64,000 nucleotides of DNA from Cinclus cinclus (Eukaryota > Chordata > Aves > Passeriformes > Cinclidae), in the NCBI RefSeq assembly GCF_963662255.1, contig NC_085052.1, forward strand, positions 10,251,807 to 10,315,806, in the 5' to 3' direction. Below are positions 51,201-62,632 of the stretch, one piece after another; positions within the stretch are counted from its first letter, which is position 1; each line of letters begins with the position of its first letter. The position numbers and the translations under genes were made by a program. The notes below the pieces were generated by a model, which saw only the letters and a program-made list of their open reading frames with translations, searched no databases and was not told the origin of the DNA.

Positions 51201-53281
51201 TAACAGGAATCCCCTGAGCTCCCCAGCCACTTTCTGGGTGCTCTGAAATGTGCCTTCATGCTTAGCTCAACCTACCCAGGAAAACAAGCAGATTCCACTT
51301 TTCTCCTATTTACAGTCTTTCTATACTGACACCTTTCACTGTGTAATGTATTTATTTTCCTCTTCTGACTACCATAGTAAAAAGAACAGCTGCTTGGTCT
51401 TGTGAACATGGTAACAATGTTCTTACTACACTGCGGATGCACAGCACCTCAGAAGTCATGTATATGACTTGGGGTGGCTTTCTGTGCTTGTGGTGTTATT
51501 CCTATTCCCCAAATTTTGGCACAGAAGCTTTGACAAGTTGCAGAAAGAGCTCCCTAGTGGCTGTTCCTGCACAAGGAACTCACAGCATAATTGGGACTAA
51601 GTGATTGCTGGGGCTGTGTAAGGAGATGGGGCAGTGTTGGGAGGGGACCCCTGTTTTTGGTTATACCTGAGTGCTGTGAGAGGAGAGTCTGAAAACACCT
51701 TATATGTGAATATGGCTATAGGAACATGAACTTAGAGTGGACTTAATCATCTGATCATGTAACACTCTTTCACAGGCAAAGCAAACCTCATCCTTCTGCT
51801 GGGAAGTATTATGGAGTGTCCTGGAAACCCCTTGCTCTCACTAGTCTCATTTTCACTGTGGTTCCTGCCTCAGCATCACCTTTGCTACGCTGCTAGCAGC
51901 AGGAACCCGTGACACACATGATTAGAAGGAGCATTTTGGTGTGTGCAGCTCTGCCAGCCACTGCCTCAGCCTGAGCTCAAAGCATCGCACGCCAAGCTGG
52001 GGCTGCTGCTGACTGAGTATAAAGTGTAAAAGTTTAGCTGCAAGCCAACATAAGGTTTATAATTGCTTATTGCATTAAGTCAGATGCTACCACAGAGCAT
52101 GCTGTGTGTTACTCTGATTTGACTAAAATAGAAAAGATGAAATGACAAATTAAAGAAAAATGAAGGGGATTATCGTGACTCCAGGTTAAACATAAACAGC
52201 AGGATTCAGAGAGCTCCTGAAGCACAGAATTTCTCTTTCAAAAAAAATATTTCCATTTATAAAACATTGAAAAATAAAAGGGAGAAATACCTATATGCCA
52301 TATCAGGAAAATTGCCTTTAAATTGTATGTTTCTCAGGAGGTTCTAGAAGGCATTAGTAGCTCCCCAAGAAACAGAGTCATTATTTTAATATTAATGTAA
52401 AATTTGGCTCTGCCATACAGCCTGGGTTGGTTTGGAATAAGCATCTATTCTTTAATGAAACTTTTACATTGGCTTGTTGCAACTCTTAGAAGGAAATATT
52501 TGTCTTTCTTTGTTACTTGATGATTATTGCCAAATGCAAGAGCACTGTGAAAGGTGAAAGATTTGATTTATTTCATTTTCCTCCTTTGATTTTTGTTGCT
52601 TTATTCCCTCTCTAGGAACTTATATAATGACAAAAAACATAGGAAAAACCCCTCAGGAAACACAGATGAAATGTAGGAGATGTGTTTTTATAAATGAGAG
52701 TGCAAATGTCACACTGGTAAAACTAGAAAGACATGTTTTTAGCTGGGAGTCCTTAGCTCCCCTGAGCTGGAGGGAAGGCTCAGGGGTTTTAATTTCTGAG
52801 TACTGCCCAGAAAAAGAGCTACAATGGAAACCTCTGTTTTCCTTAAGAACACAAGCCAAACCCCCACCCCCACTGAAACATTTCTCAAAACCTGGTTAGA
52901 AGGCCTTAACTTTGACCCCTATTTTACGTTTAATGCTCTGAGGAAAAGAATAAATAAAATGTATTTCAACTCAAAATCTGATATGGCAGGGTACAATCTG
53001 CAAGCAAATGTTGGGTGAAATTGTTTGGTGGGAGCCAGCACACCAGAATGGGAGAGCAAGATAAATTGAGAGAAAGGGAATAAAATTATTCCTAACAGTC
53101 TGGGGAAATGCTCAATGTTTAAATTTGTTCCTACTGAAGCACTTTCACCAACAGCAGCCAAACTAGAAGGCTGATGTAATCTTCTTCCCTTTTATGATAA
53201 TTCCATGTTGCATGCAAGTTCATTTGGGGTCTGAGTCCATATCTGTCCATGTCTAAATTATTTTATCACAGGAATGTCCCC
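48234..53281. other. non-coding, no gene seen
   Basis: Mostly unique DNA. Two opposed frames, 144 codons on - (50683-51117) and 105 on + (50831-51148), overlap around a 15-base A run at 51060-51074; neither is recognised. A 34-bp-period duplication is listed separately. A short GC-richer patch lies near 51800-52020. Confidence 0.5.
49788..49847. repeat. 34-bp-period tandem duplication
   Basis: A 26-base segment starting TTTGTTTCTACTAG at 49788 recurs at 49822 with a single C/T difference. TCTGAGAA follows both copies at different distances. A local duplication with little divergence. Confidence 0.88.
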
Positions 53282-53305
53282 TTTTTTTTTTTTTTTTTTT
53301 TTTTT
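53282..53305. repeat. poly-T tract, 24 T
   Basis: Twenty-four consecutive T after CCCC. A 108-codon - strand frame (53320-53646) lies to its right, which would fit a reverse-strand A tail, but the translation is not recognised and no flanking duplication is seen. Confidence 0.93.
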
Positions 53306-56300
53306 AATGTAGAGGAACTTCACTGGGATGCATTTTGAAGTCTGTTCCAACAACTCGTGTGCTCTCCGTGCTGTACCAGCTCTGGCTGTGGGTTGATAGA
53401 CAGCTGCCTGGTGCAGAAGACTGCAGCAAATGAGCCAGGCTCATATGCTGAAAAAGAGTACAAAATAGAGCACTGGTCAAATTTGTTTGTGGTTGAGGGG
53501 AAAGAAAGGGGTATTTTGTTTGGTCCTATGCTCAAAACCTTGGGGAGCTTGGCCATGAGTGTCCTTGGCAAGGTGTGTTGTTGGTAGACTGAGGTATACA
53601 GGTGAGAGCTGTATTGACTGGTGTTTTTAACCACTACATTGCCCAAAAATTCACTTTGGTGTCTTTCACTATAAATTAATGAAGCATTTCTATGAGTTCT
53701 CTAAAATTTGTCATAGGATCATTGCCAGGAGTGGTTACAGCTGCAAATTTAATAGTCTGCTCCTGTATCCTAATGCAAATGCTGAAAGCCTGTGGAGAAG
53801 GTGAGCTCATAATTTATCTGCAGAAAAGTTCACTTGCAGTCAATGTGCTTATAAATCTTCACCTCCTGAGCAGTTTTACAAGTGTTTCTGAAATATTCAA
53901 AACATTTTTTATCTAGTATGCTTTTCTGCTGTGTTATTTAGATACCAAATTCATACCAGTGGACCTGTCTCAGGTGACTATTTGTATTTTGCTTTCTATG
54001 TCTGGCACAAAACATTCACGGAGTTCATTAGAGGAAAGTTCTAGATAATTTTCTTAAGATGGATATGCCAGGGTCTGGTAATAATTCCTTTGGATATGAT
54101 CTGAGTATTTGGAATCTGGGATTGACTTGGATAGGTAAACAGCATTTTGAACACTTTTCTGAACCATCTGAATTTTTAAGGCTCATTTTTTAACTGGAAT
54201 GAGGTGCTTAAAAATCTCTCTTGAAACATCAAACCAACCATTGGATTTGAGAAACGCAGGAGCACACAGCAACATCACAAGGGAATACCACCTAATCCTA
54301 GCGAGCAGCTTAGCTCCTTCCCCATTTCTGTCAGAAAAGCTCTAAGTAACAGTGTTTGTCCAAAAAGTAATGAAAAATGTGCAGAGAAAGGAAAGCTCTT
54401 TTCTGAAGCATGCTGTAACTAGGAAGGACACTTGGGCAGATCTTTGGAGAGGAAGGGGTTATGTTGAATAACTCAGAGTCAACAGCTCTGTTGCTCTCTC
54501 TGCAGTTCCCACACCTAGCTCTGAAGATGTAAATTCTTTGTGTCTGTCATCAGCAGCTTTCGTTTAAACCCAGATGAAATATTGTAAAGTTTTCAAAACA
54601 AGTTTTCTATTTTATCTTGATAAAAGACATTCTCCCATCCTCAAAAGTTCAGAAATAACCTCTCTTTTCCTGCTCAAAGCCATATGTTGCTGACAGCTCT
54701 ATCTGATTACGTGATTCTCTTTCTAGATTCTCTTCTTTTTTTGGAAATAAAAAGAAATTTCCTTGACTGAAGTAAAAAATAGGTTATTTTCCCCATTAAC
54801 AAAGAGAATACTTTGTCTGTAAAAACAAAACAAACAGAATCTAATGTCAGATCTACACTCAGCATGCATTTCTACTCCCGACACTCTTAAGATGGCTTTG
54901 CATTGAATTCTGATAAAGTTGACAGTGGAATATTTCAACATTTGTAATTTTTCCAGGGCTTTTCAATGTGTTAGCAGTAATACTTCTTAGACTGTACTTC
55001 CTGGGAGTAATGACTTCTTATAAATGAGCTCATTGAAGTATCTGTCCTGTCCTTTTAGCAAAGAGAAGATAAAATCCTGATGTCTGGATATGAATCAAAG
55101 CCCTTATGTAGACAGTGCGGGCTGCTATACATTTATGGAGGGGTTTACTTCCCCTCTGTCTATCACCTGAAGGTGTGAGCTGTGCATGTCTGTTCAGAAC
55201 AGCAGTAAATCTCTTCTGTCCTTTTTCTCTATTTCCTTGCACTTCTGTGGACTTAAAAGATAAAATAGACAGAACAATGGAGAAGGCTTTTGCCAGTGTT
55301 TCTGATTTGGGTGGAATCAGAAACTACCTGCAGTTGCTGCAGCAAAACCTGGACTCCTTAATTTTCCAGATCACCAGGATTTTGCCTGGTCATATTTCCA
55401 GATTAATTTTTATTACATTACAGCCAAAGAAATGAGGAGAGTCACAGCCAAAGAAATGAGGAGGGTCTGCTTACTAGGGCAGCTAGAGAGCTATAAGTGT
55501 GTTTTGTTTTTATTTTTTTTTTATCTGATGGGAAACGTAATTTGCCTTTATTATGTTGCATTCAAAAAGAAGCAATTTGTCTTACTGGTAGAAAATATTT
55601 TGACTGCCTCAGAATTAAATGCTTCAATAGCATTTTGATTTTTTGTTTTCACCAAAAGTTTCAATGAAATGAACTTGTTCCTGACAGCTCTTCATGCTGA
55701 GTAGGCATTTTGTCCAGGGAAACTCTTCTGTCAGGGTGATTCTGCTCAGCACTAAATTTTCCTAGTCAGATTTCTTCCTGGTTGCTCCCAAAACAGCTAT
55801 ACCCAGCTCAGGTCAGAGACTGCTTCCTCTTAATGCTTAAAATGCCTTTGGATACAGGATAACTCCTGACCTGCAGCTCCAGAGAGGAAGGAAAAAATGA
55901 CAGTGAAAGAAAAAGAAATTATTTTGTCAATACTTCATCTGGAATTTTGGACTATGAGTAATCTCACTGGAAAATCAGTGACCTGTGGGTCAATATCCAT
56001 GGTTTTGGAGGTGCTCCCACCAAATCATTAACTACCTTGACTGCAATGTCTTAATCACTTTGAGTACATCCCTTTCCTCTAATGTTTTTTGCCCATGGTT
56101 ATAGTGCACTCTTGTTATGTGCCAGAGAGATAATGATGTGTCTTCAGATAAACACAGTACCAGCTGTATTTTTGCTGGAACAGTTCAAATCAGTTCTACC
56201 TTCTCCCTGTAAATGTTTTGGAACTACTCTTACGTTACCATAGGTTAGGGATAGTATTCAAATGATGGGTATTTAAATGAAAAGCATTTTTCTATCATAT

Positions 56301-57040
56301 AAACATGCTCTAGACAGGGCTGTGTTCAGTGGAGCAGCAATAAACTCGGGAATAAGACCTGGAAACTAAAATAATAGAGAAACTGAAATTGCAAATATGA
56401 AAATCCATGCAACTTTAAAATTCAAAAGGTCACCAGTAAGTGGAAGATATTTTCCTAGTTTTGTAGTCATCCATGAGTGAAGTGAGAAAATATGGTGAAC
56501 ATCAAAAAAGTTAAAGAAATAGTCAAACCAAACAAAATCCCAACCTTCTCCCCCATTCAGCTTCATGTGTGCTGTCACAGGCAAATAAAAATTCCCATTC
56601 CCTATATTCATAACATTTTTTCCACCTTTGCAAGATGCGTTTAACATAAAAAAAAAAATCTCTAACATTCGCTAGTAGAAAAAAATCTGCAAAAAGTACA
56701 GAAATTGCTCATGATGTCTTGTTTCATTGTGAATTAAGTCCATGAATGAATAAAGCAGAGAGGAATTTGCTCAAGAATATCCATTAATGTCTATTTTACT
56801 GAGATGATTTATGTCAGAAGTATGATGCTTTTCTTTTTTAGGTCCTTCCAGAATATTTGTTTTACAAAACTGTTGCATAAAAGATCTACTTTCTAACTGT
56901 TTTGAGTAAGAAATAACTCCATTGTGAAAAGAGGAGGGGAAAATTGTCTAAACCTCTCCAGGTAGAAAATAATTTTAAATTGAATTATTCTAGTCACTAT
57001 GGTTTTATTAACACAGATAAAATAAAATAAGATAAAAAGT
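53306..57040. other. non-coding, no gene seen
   Basis: Unique AT-rich DNA. The longest frames are 108 codons (53320-53646 -), 106 (55115-55435 +) and 100 (56366-56668 -), none recognised. The + frame at 55115 ends inside a 24-bp tandem duplication. Confidence 0.5.
55420..55467. repeat. 24-bp tandem duplication
   Basis: Two adjacent 24-base copies beginning ACAGCCAAAGAAATGAGG at 55420 and 55444, differing at one base (GAGAGTC versus GAGGGTC). Low divergence suggests a recent event. Confidence 0.92.
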
Positions 57041-57068
57041 GAGGGAGAGGAGGAGAGAGAGAGAGAGA
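57041..57068. repeat. (GA)n purine tract
   Basis: GAGGGAGAGGAGG leads into about eight GA units. Confidence 0.88.
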
Positions 57069-58389
57069 AAAGAAATTCAAAATCCTATTTTTGTGAAGAC
57101 TGTTTGGTGACTTGCATAAAACAAAATTAATCTTGTTTGGGAACAGCAGGAAGTACATAATAGAAAATAAGGGTAAGATTGATCCTGGAGTTATCTTTGT
57201 TGCCAAACTGCTTATACACAAAGGAGGGGAAAAAAATTCAGATAATCTCTGATAAATTTTTAATATTTCCTTATTTCATTTCCTTTTTACAATATTGTTA
57301 ATGTTTGTGGCACAAAAGAAAAAGATCAAAGCAAGTGTATGTTCAGGAGTACATGGCTGATACAAAAATCTTCTACCACTGTAATGAACATGCTTTTATT
57401 TTTCCTATTAGTGGTATATAATAGTATTCTATTGTATACGTTGTAAAAAGTTAGATTTATTCCTGATTTCCAGCTGAATATTTCTCCACTAAATGTGTCA
57501 AAATATACCCTTAGCACAGTCAAAAAGTCATCAGTTTGTATTCAAGCTGATTGGAAAGAAGCTCTGTATAATCAAGAGGAATTACAGCCCGGAACACAAA
57601 AATAATCATTCTGGCACCAAGTGAAGATGCAGCTCTGGAGTCAGACGTGCAGCCTGCAGATCCCTTGTGTCCCTCAAAAGAGCAGCTATATAATTATTCA
57701 CTTCAATGCAAGCACTAATGGTATTTTTCATGTTTGATGCAACAGAATCCTGTGTCAGCTGCAAGGTCCAGTTTGCTATTTGGCACGGGCAGTTGTTCCA
57801 TTAAGCTGCTCTGCTCCCCAGGAGCTCTGTTGACAGCCACTCCTCTTCTCCCATACCGACTCTGATGAAGAGTCCATCTTCCTCCTTCCCTCTTGTTCAA
57901 TATTTTCCCTGCTTGATGGACAGATTGGCTCTTGAGGTTTGCAATGAACAGTGGCACCCTTCAGCTGTAGGTGGCTGGTATTGAACCTGCCTTGGGCTGG
58001 GAATAACTCGAGAGACTCCACAGTCTTCACCCTCTGGTAGCTCCTGGGTGATGTCTCAGGTATGACTCCTCTTCTTAATCACCATGTCTTGAAACCTGAC
58101 CTTACAGCTGATAGTAATCTCTATTGATACGCTCAGCCAGAGGCTGGGAATTGGATGTGGAGACTGAATTACCCTTTGCCTTGGGAGGAGGTGATTCCAA
58201 AGCCTGCAGAGCAGCAGTGACACATGGAGTGCAATGGTGGAACTTTGCAGCCTGTCTGGTCTTTGCCTGGTGTGCTGGGAGTAGCTATGGTCAGTGTGGT
58301 GTGTTCAGTCATTTTCATAAGAACAAACTGAAAAAAATAAACATTAACTTTTTCTTCCTTGCAGTTTACTTAATTCAGAAAGTGCAGTT
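57069..58389. other. non-coding, no gene seen
   Basis: Unique DNA, GC-richer after about 57750. Overlapping frames of 80-84 codons on - and the start of a 127-codon + frame (58124-58507) that runs into the LTR. No gene supported. Confidence 0.5.
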
Positions 58390-58890
58390 ATTCACTGGTT
58401 TTGGCTGGGGTAAATTCAGTTTTCTGTATGTTAGTTTGCACAGAGCAACGTTTTGGATTGTGACCAAAAGAGTGTTGATAAGAAAGGGATGTTCTTGTTA
58501 CTGCTGAGCAGAGCTTGCACAGGCATCCCAGCCTTTTCTGCTTCTCACATCCTCCTCTAGCAAGGCTGCACACATGGCTGGGACAACAGACTCCAAGTCT
58601 CCAAAGGGGTGTCCCACACCATGTGACCTCATGGTCAGAATACAAAGAGAGGGGAAAAAGGGGAAAGGTGAGGGAAAGTTTAGAATTAAGGCATTTGTCT
58701 TCCCAAGTAACCACTGTGTGCCATGGAGCCCTGCTGTCCTGGAGGTAGCTGAGCACTGGCCTGCTGGTGGGAAATAGGGATTGAATTCCTTATTTTGCTT
58801 TGCTTTGCCTATTAAACCATCTTTATCTCAACCTATGAGTCTTCTCACTTTTGCCCTTCAGATTCTGCCCCCAATCCATTCTGGTGAGGT
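58390..58890 (+). mobile_element. solo endogenous retrovirus LTR, near full-length
   Basis: Recognised as a high-copy avian LTR by an ordered set of blocks: CACTGGTTTTGGCTGGGG at the start, GTTTTGGATTGTG, GTTACTGCTGAGCAGAGC, CCTTTTCTGCTTCTCACA, TTGTCTTCCCAAGTAACC, ATGGAGCCCTGCTGTCCTGG, TTGCTTTGCCTATTAAACCA and TTTATCTCAACCTATGAG. A promoter-like region is visible: a TGACCTCA element at 58624-58631 just upstream of a degenerate TATA-type AATACAAA near 58639. An ATTAAA polyadenylation signal lies at 58811. The last part of U5 and the 3' terminus appear degraded or missing. No gag, pol or env sequence follows, so it is a solo, inactive relic. The same family left a fragment at 11749-11900. Confidence 0.92.
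58811..58816 (+). promoter_or_regulatory. LTR polyadenylation signal ATTAAA
   Basis: ATTAAA sits in the conserved CCTATTAAACCATC context of this LTR, where the R region signal is expected. Whether it is used is unknown. Confidence 0.6.
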
Positions 58891-61800
58891 TGTATTTAAC
58901 ACACTTGGTGGATTGCCTTTGAAAGATCATGTAGCAGAAATGACACAGAGACACACAGACTCATAAGGCATGAACCATAGTAGGTCATCTATGCCTCTTT
59001 GGGTTTTTTTTGGAATACAAAAATGGATGAAACTTGGAAAATTCCAAAAGGCAACGAGTGGAATTTACAAAAAAAAAAAAAAGCCTATTGCTACAGACCA
59101 TCAGAATCCCAGATATCCCTCTTCCAAAGCGTTGAACACAATTTTTGTGCTTTTGGAATCGATTCTGGCTCAAGGAGAAATCACTCTTTCAGATGTATAT
59201 GACTTTTGAGTGTTCTTTTGTTTAACTGTCATAAAGAGACTGTGTAGCAGTTTGAAATGATGTTAGAAATCATTTTGCCAAAGTGACAATGACATCACTT
59301 TCTGTCTCTTTTATCTTGCAGTTCTCTGAAAGGTCACAGTGTAATTTATGAAAATCATGATTTTGTCCTTTTTTTCTGATTGATTTTTCTACTCTAGGTT
59401 TTTTTTCTGTAGTGAATTATGCTATTCTTTTATATTTTGATTAATTTTCCTCCTTTTTACACCAAGTCTATTGTGGGGATTTAATTACTAGAGACTTGTA
59501 ATTGCTGATTTGTTTTTAACTGGAAGTGTGTAATTGCTATATTATCAAGTAATTCAGTCACATTATGTAAATCTCAACATATCAGATGCTAATCTGGCTT
59601 TATTGGCGATACCACTTTCCTTGCTTTGAAAGTGATTATTCCCTACTTTTTGGATGTTTTTCTTTTAATTCTTTCTCGATACAAGGTGTTGTTTTATCTA
59701 TTTCTTTCTTTAGACTCAGATGATATAAAGCTCTTTCTCTTTCCATGACTATACCATTTGGGAATCATCTTTTTGCTTTTCCGTTGCTTGCATCAAATGA
59801 AGTTGAGATCTTGCCCACCAGATTGTGCTGATAGATATAAACATTTCAGAGGATGAAAAAAGTTCTTTAAGGTCTTCACTAAGATTTCCAAAGCAGCTAT
59901 GATTGTTCAGTTATTTTATTATAAAAATCAGACAAGCTTAAAACCAATGCCATGTGTTTAACTTCTTGAAATCAGTTTTATGCAGTTTTTCTAGTTTATC
60001 ATGTGAAAACCTTGTCCTTACAACCACCAGAGCCTTCAGGAATGTTTTTAAGTTCTCCTGTGATGCTTTAACTATCCTTCCAATCTTCCTAAAGGTCTAC
60101 TACTCTTATTAACACTAGTCAGTATTTTCTGTTCCTGTGGACACAGAAATAGAATTGTGGCTAATCTCCAACCCAGAGTTATATATTTTGTGCAGTTTTT
60201 CAGCAATTGCAATATAGGTTGTACACCCTTTTCATTTAAGAGAAGATACATTGGAGCAGAAGTGATGCATGAGCAAAAGCTACTTAAAAAGACAACACAG
60301 AAGCAAATGCCATCTGGTGAGGTTATGGCTCAATGAAAAACCCTTTAAAATCCATCTCTGCTTCACTTTTGCCAGTTTGTGATCTCAACACTACTGCTGG
60401 ATTGCAACCTTAACATGTTAAAAGGACATACCTTGATGCTATAAACTATGTCTAAATATGCATTAAGCAGTTACACATTTCCAGGTGCCAGAGCCAAATG
60501 AGAGTTAATATAGATTCTGTTTTCCATTCTAAATAGATTTGAACCTTCATTACTTTCAAGTGTAAGATTGGGGTAAAAGCTACCACAATTACTAAGTGAA
60601 AAGCAGTTGTCGAGTCTTGCTCTTGTGTGGAGATGGACACTGCTGGCAGAGCAGAGAGAGAGGAATGTGGAAATAAAGGGAATGTGGGTGACCCTGGGGA
60701 GTGGCTGCTGGCAGGAACAGACATGGGGAGTGCTCAGTGCTGCTCAGGGCTGGCAGGGTGAACCCTCACAGCTGAGTTTATCACAGGTGATAACCCAAAT
60801 GCTGGGTGGCACAGAGGAGTAGGCGAGGCACTGAGAGAGGGGAGGGTTGGATGCAGGTGCCTGTCGAGCCTCAGCTCTTCCTCCTTGGCAAATTGTTTAC
60901 TCTCTCTGGGTGGGATTCCTCTCATCTAACTTTAGTGATCAAAAGTAACTGCTTGGCTGCCCATGGATTTGCTGTTATGCATGTGCTGAAGGGAAACGTG
61001 CACCAAAAGAGGACAAGGGTAGGTAGGAGAAAGTCGTTCTGTCAGGTTACACTGCTGGAGAGAGAAGCAATAGATGAATTGAATCTCTGGCACCAGTGGG
61101 GTTGCTTTTCATTTATTTTCATATATTTTCTGCACTAAGACTGAAGTTCTGCAGCCATGGGCACTTTCCTGTGCTTAGGAAATAGATATTTATCCATAGG
61201 GCAAATCTGTCCAGGCAGTTCTTTCTTTTAGACAACTAAAATAGATCCTTAAGGACAATTCCTGGAATGGCTTTTCTGTCCTCTGCATTGCCTTGGAGGC
61301 TCAAAGAGAAGAGCTGAACTGGGGTTTTTTTGTTTCTCAGGAAGAGACTGCTTTGGCAGTCAGCAAAGAATTTTCCCAGCCATCCTTTTGGGAAATAAAT
61401 CTGCTTTTATTCCTGCCCAGCCCAGCAGGAGAGATAGGGTGAACCAATGCCCAAGAACACATAGATGTGTGTCAAGCCAGACCTGAGCAGTGGCCTGAAG
61501 CATCTCTCTTGAGAAAGAGGTCCCTGGCTTGGTGACAGGGAAGAAAGCTGCCAAGTTCAGCCACACTTTGGAGTGTGATAATTAGTGCTGTGATACATTT
61601 ATCAAATCATATAGAAACCAATATTGATGTCAAAAATTAATCACACATGAAAGCCAATGGCCAGGTATTGTTCTGTGTTACTGAAGATGTAGATGTGTGT
61701 TCATATATGCCTCTGTGGTTATTTTATATATATATTTATAGACTCACATCTGGAAAGTGATCTTTTACTCATATAGTTCTGGCCCTGAGAATAAGAATGA

Positions 61801-62500
61801 ATTCTCCAAGTAAGAGTATAAATTGATAAGCCCTTTTTTCTATTTAATAATTTGTTATATTTCTAAAGGTATGCGAAACATTCTGTTCAATGTCTAATTT
61901 TATCAGAAAAAACCCCACCCAATTATTGTATTTGCAAAGGCTGAAAAGTTGCTTGGAAACCTTTTATCCAGGAGGGGATCTGCATGTTGGAAGTGTGGAA
62001 ACAGTAAGAGAGAGCAAAATAAAACAGATGGAATTGCAATCTGAAGAAAAATGTTTTGACAAAGACCTTTGAAAGGTTTTATCTTCACTTTGGCACAGGA
62101 TTAGAAAAGCTCTTAAACATTAAAAAATATTATAAAATGGACTAGTTATTCTGTAAGGATGATAAAGTCTTTTGTTGGATATTTCAGGTTATGGGCCTAA
62201 CATTTTATTACCAAATGCTCTGATAATCTACTTGCCAGTCAGCAGTTCAAGTTGGTGACAGATTAAATTTACATGACTCGAGATGGTGCTGGAAGATATG
62301 CATGCTTTGCATCAAGGAAAGATCCTTGCCATGCTCAGCAATAATGTAGAAACAGTTTGAGTTTAGTCTAGTCTCAGTGTTGGTCCTCACTTTCACAGCT
62401 ACCTCAGGTTTCAGTTCTAAATGGTGCTTTGAGATCCTTCATTGAGACATACCTTCAAACCTGAAATGCACATTATAAACTGCTCTGTGGTTTGTGGCTT
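58891..62500. other. non-coding, no gene seen
   Basis: Unique DNA. A14 at 59069-59082. A stretch near 59482-59555 holds four TAATTA/TAATTG/TAATTC motifs. A GC-richer patch at 60600-61100 carries 71- and 110-codon + frames that I do not recognise. Confidence 0.5.
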
Positions 62501-62632
62501 GTTTTTATGGGGGGTGTTTTTTTCTTTCTTTCTTTTTTTGTTTGGTTTTTTGTTTGTTTTTGGGTTGTTTTTTCTTTGGTTTTTTTGGTGTTTTTTATTT
62601 TATTTTTTTTTTTGGGAAGGGGGTTTGGTTTG
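62501..62632. repeat. T/G-only low-complexity tract
   Basis: About 130 bp in which the + strand is almost entirely T and G with a few C and three or four A, including TTTC units and runs of G. The phenylalanine-rich frames at 62442-62645 and 62494-62841 result from this composition. Confidence 0.88.

Noticed and set aside
56110..56135. Short MIR-like match (TATGTGCCAGA)
   Set aside because: About eleven bases only, with no surrounding core similarity.
58124..58507. 127-codon + frame entering the LTR
   Set aside because: Half of it is LTR sequence and the rest is unfamiliar; no viral gene domain is seen.
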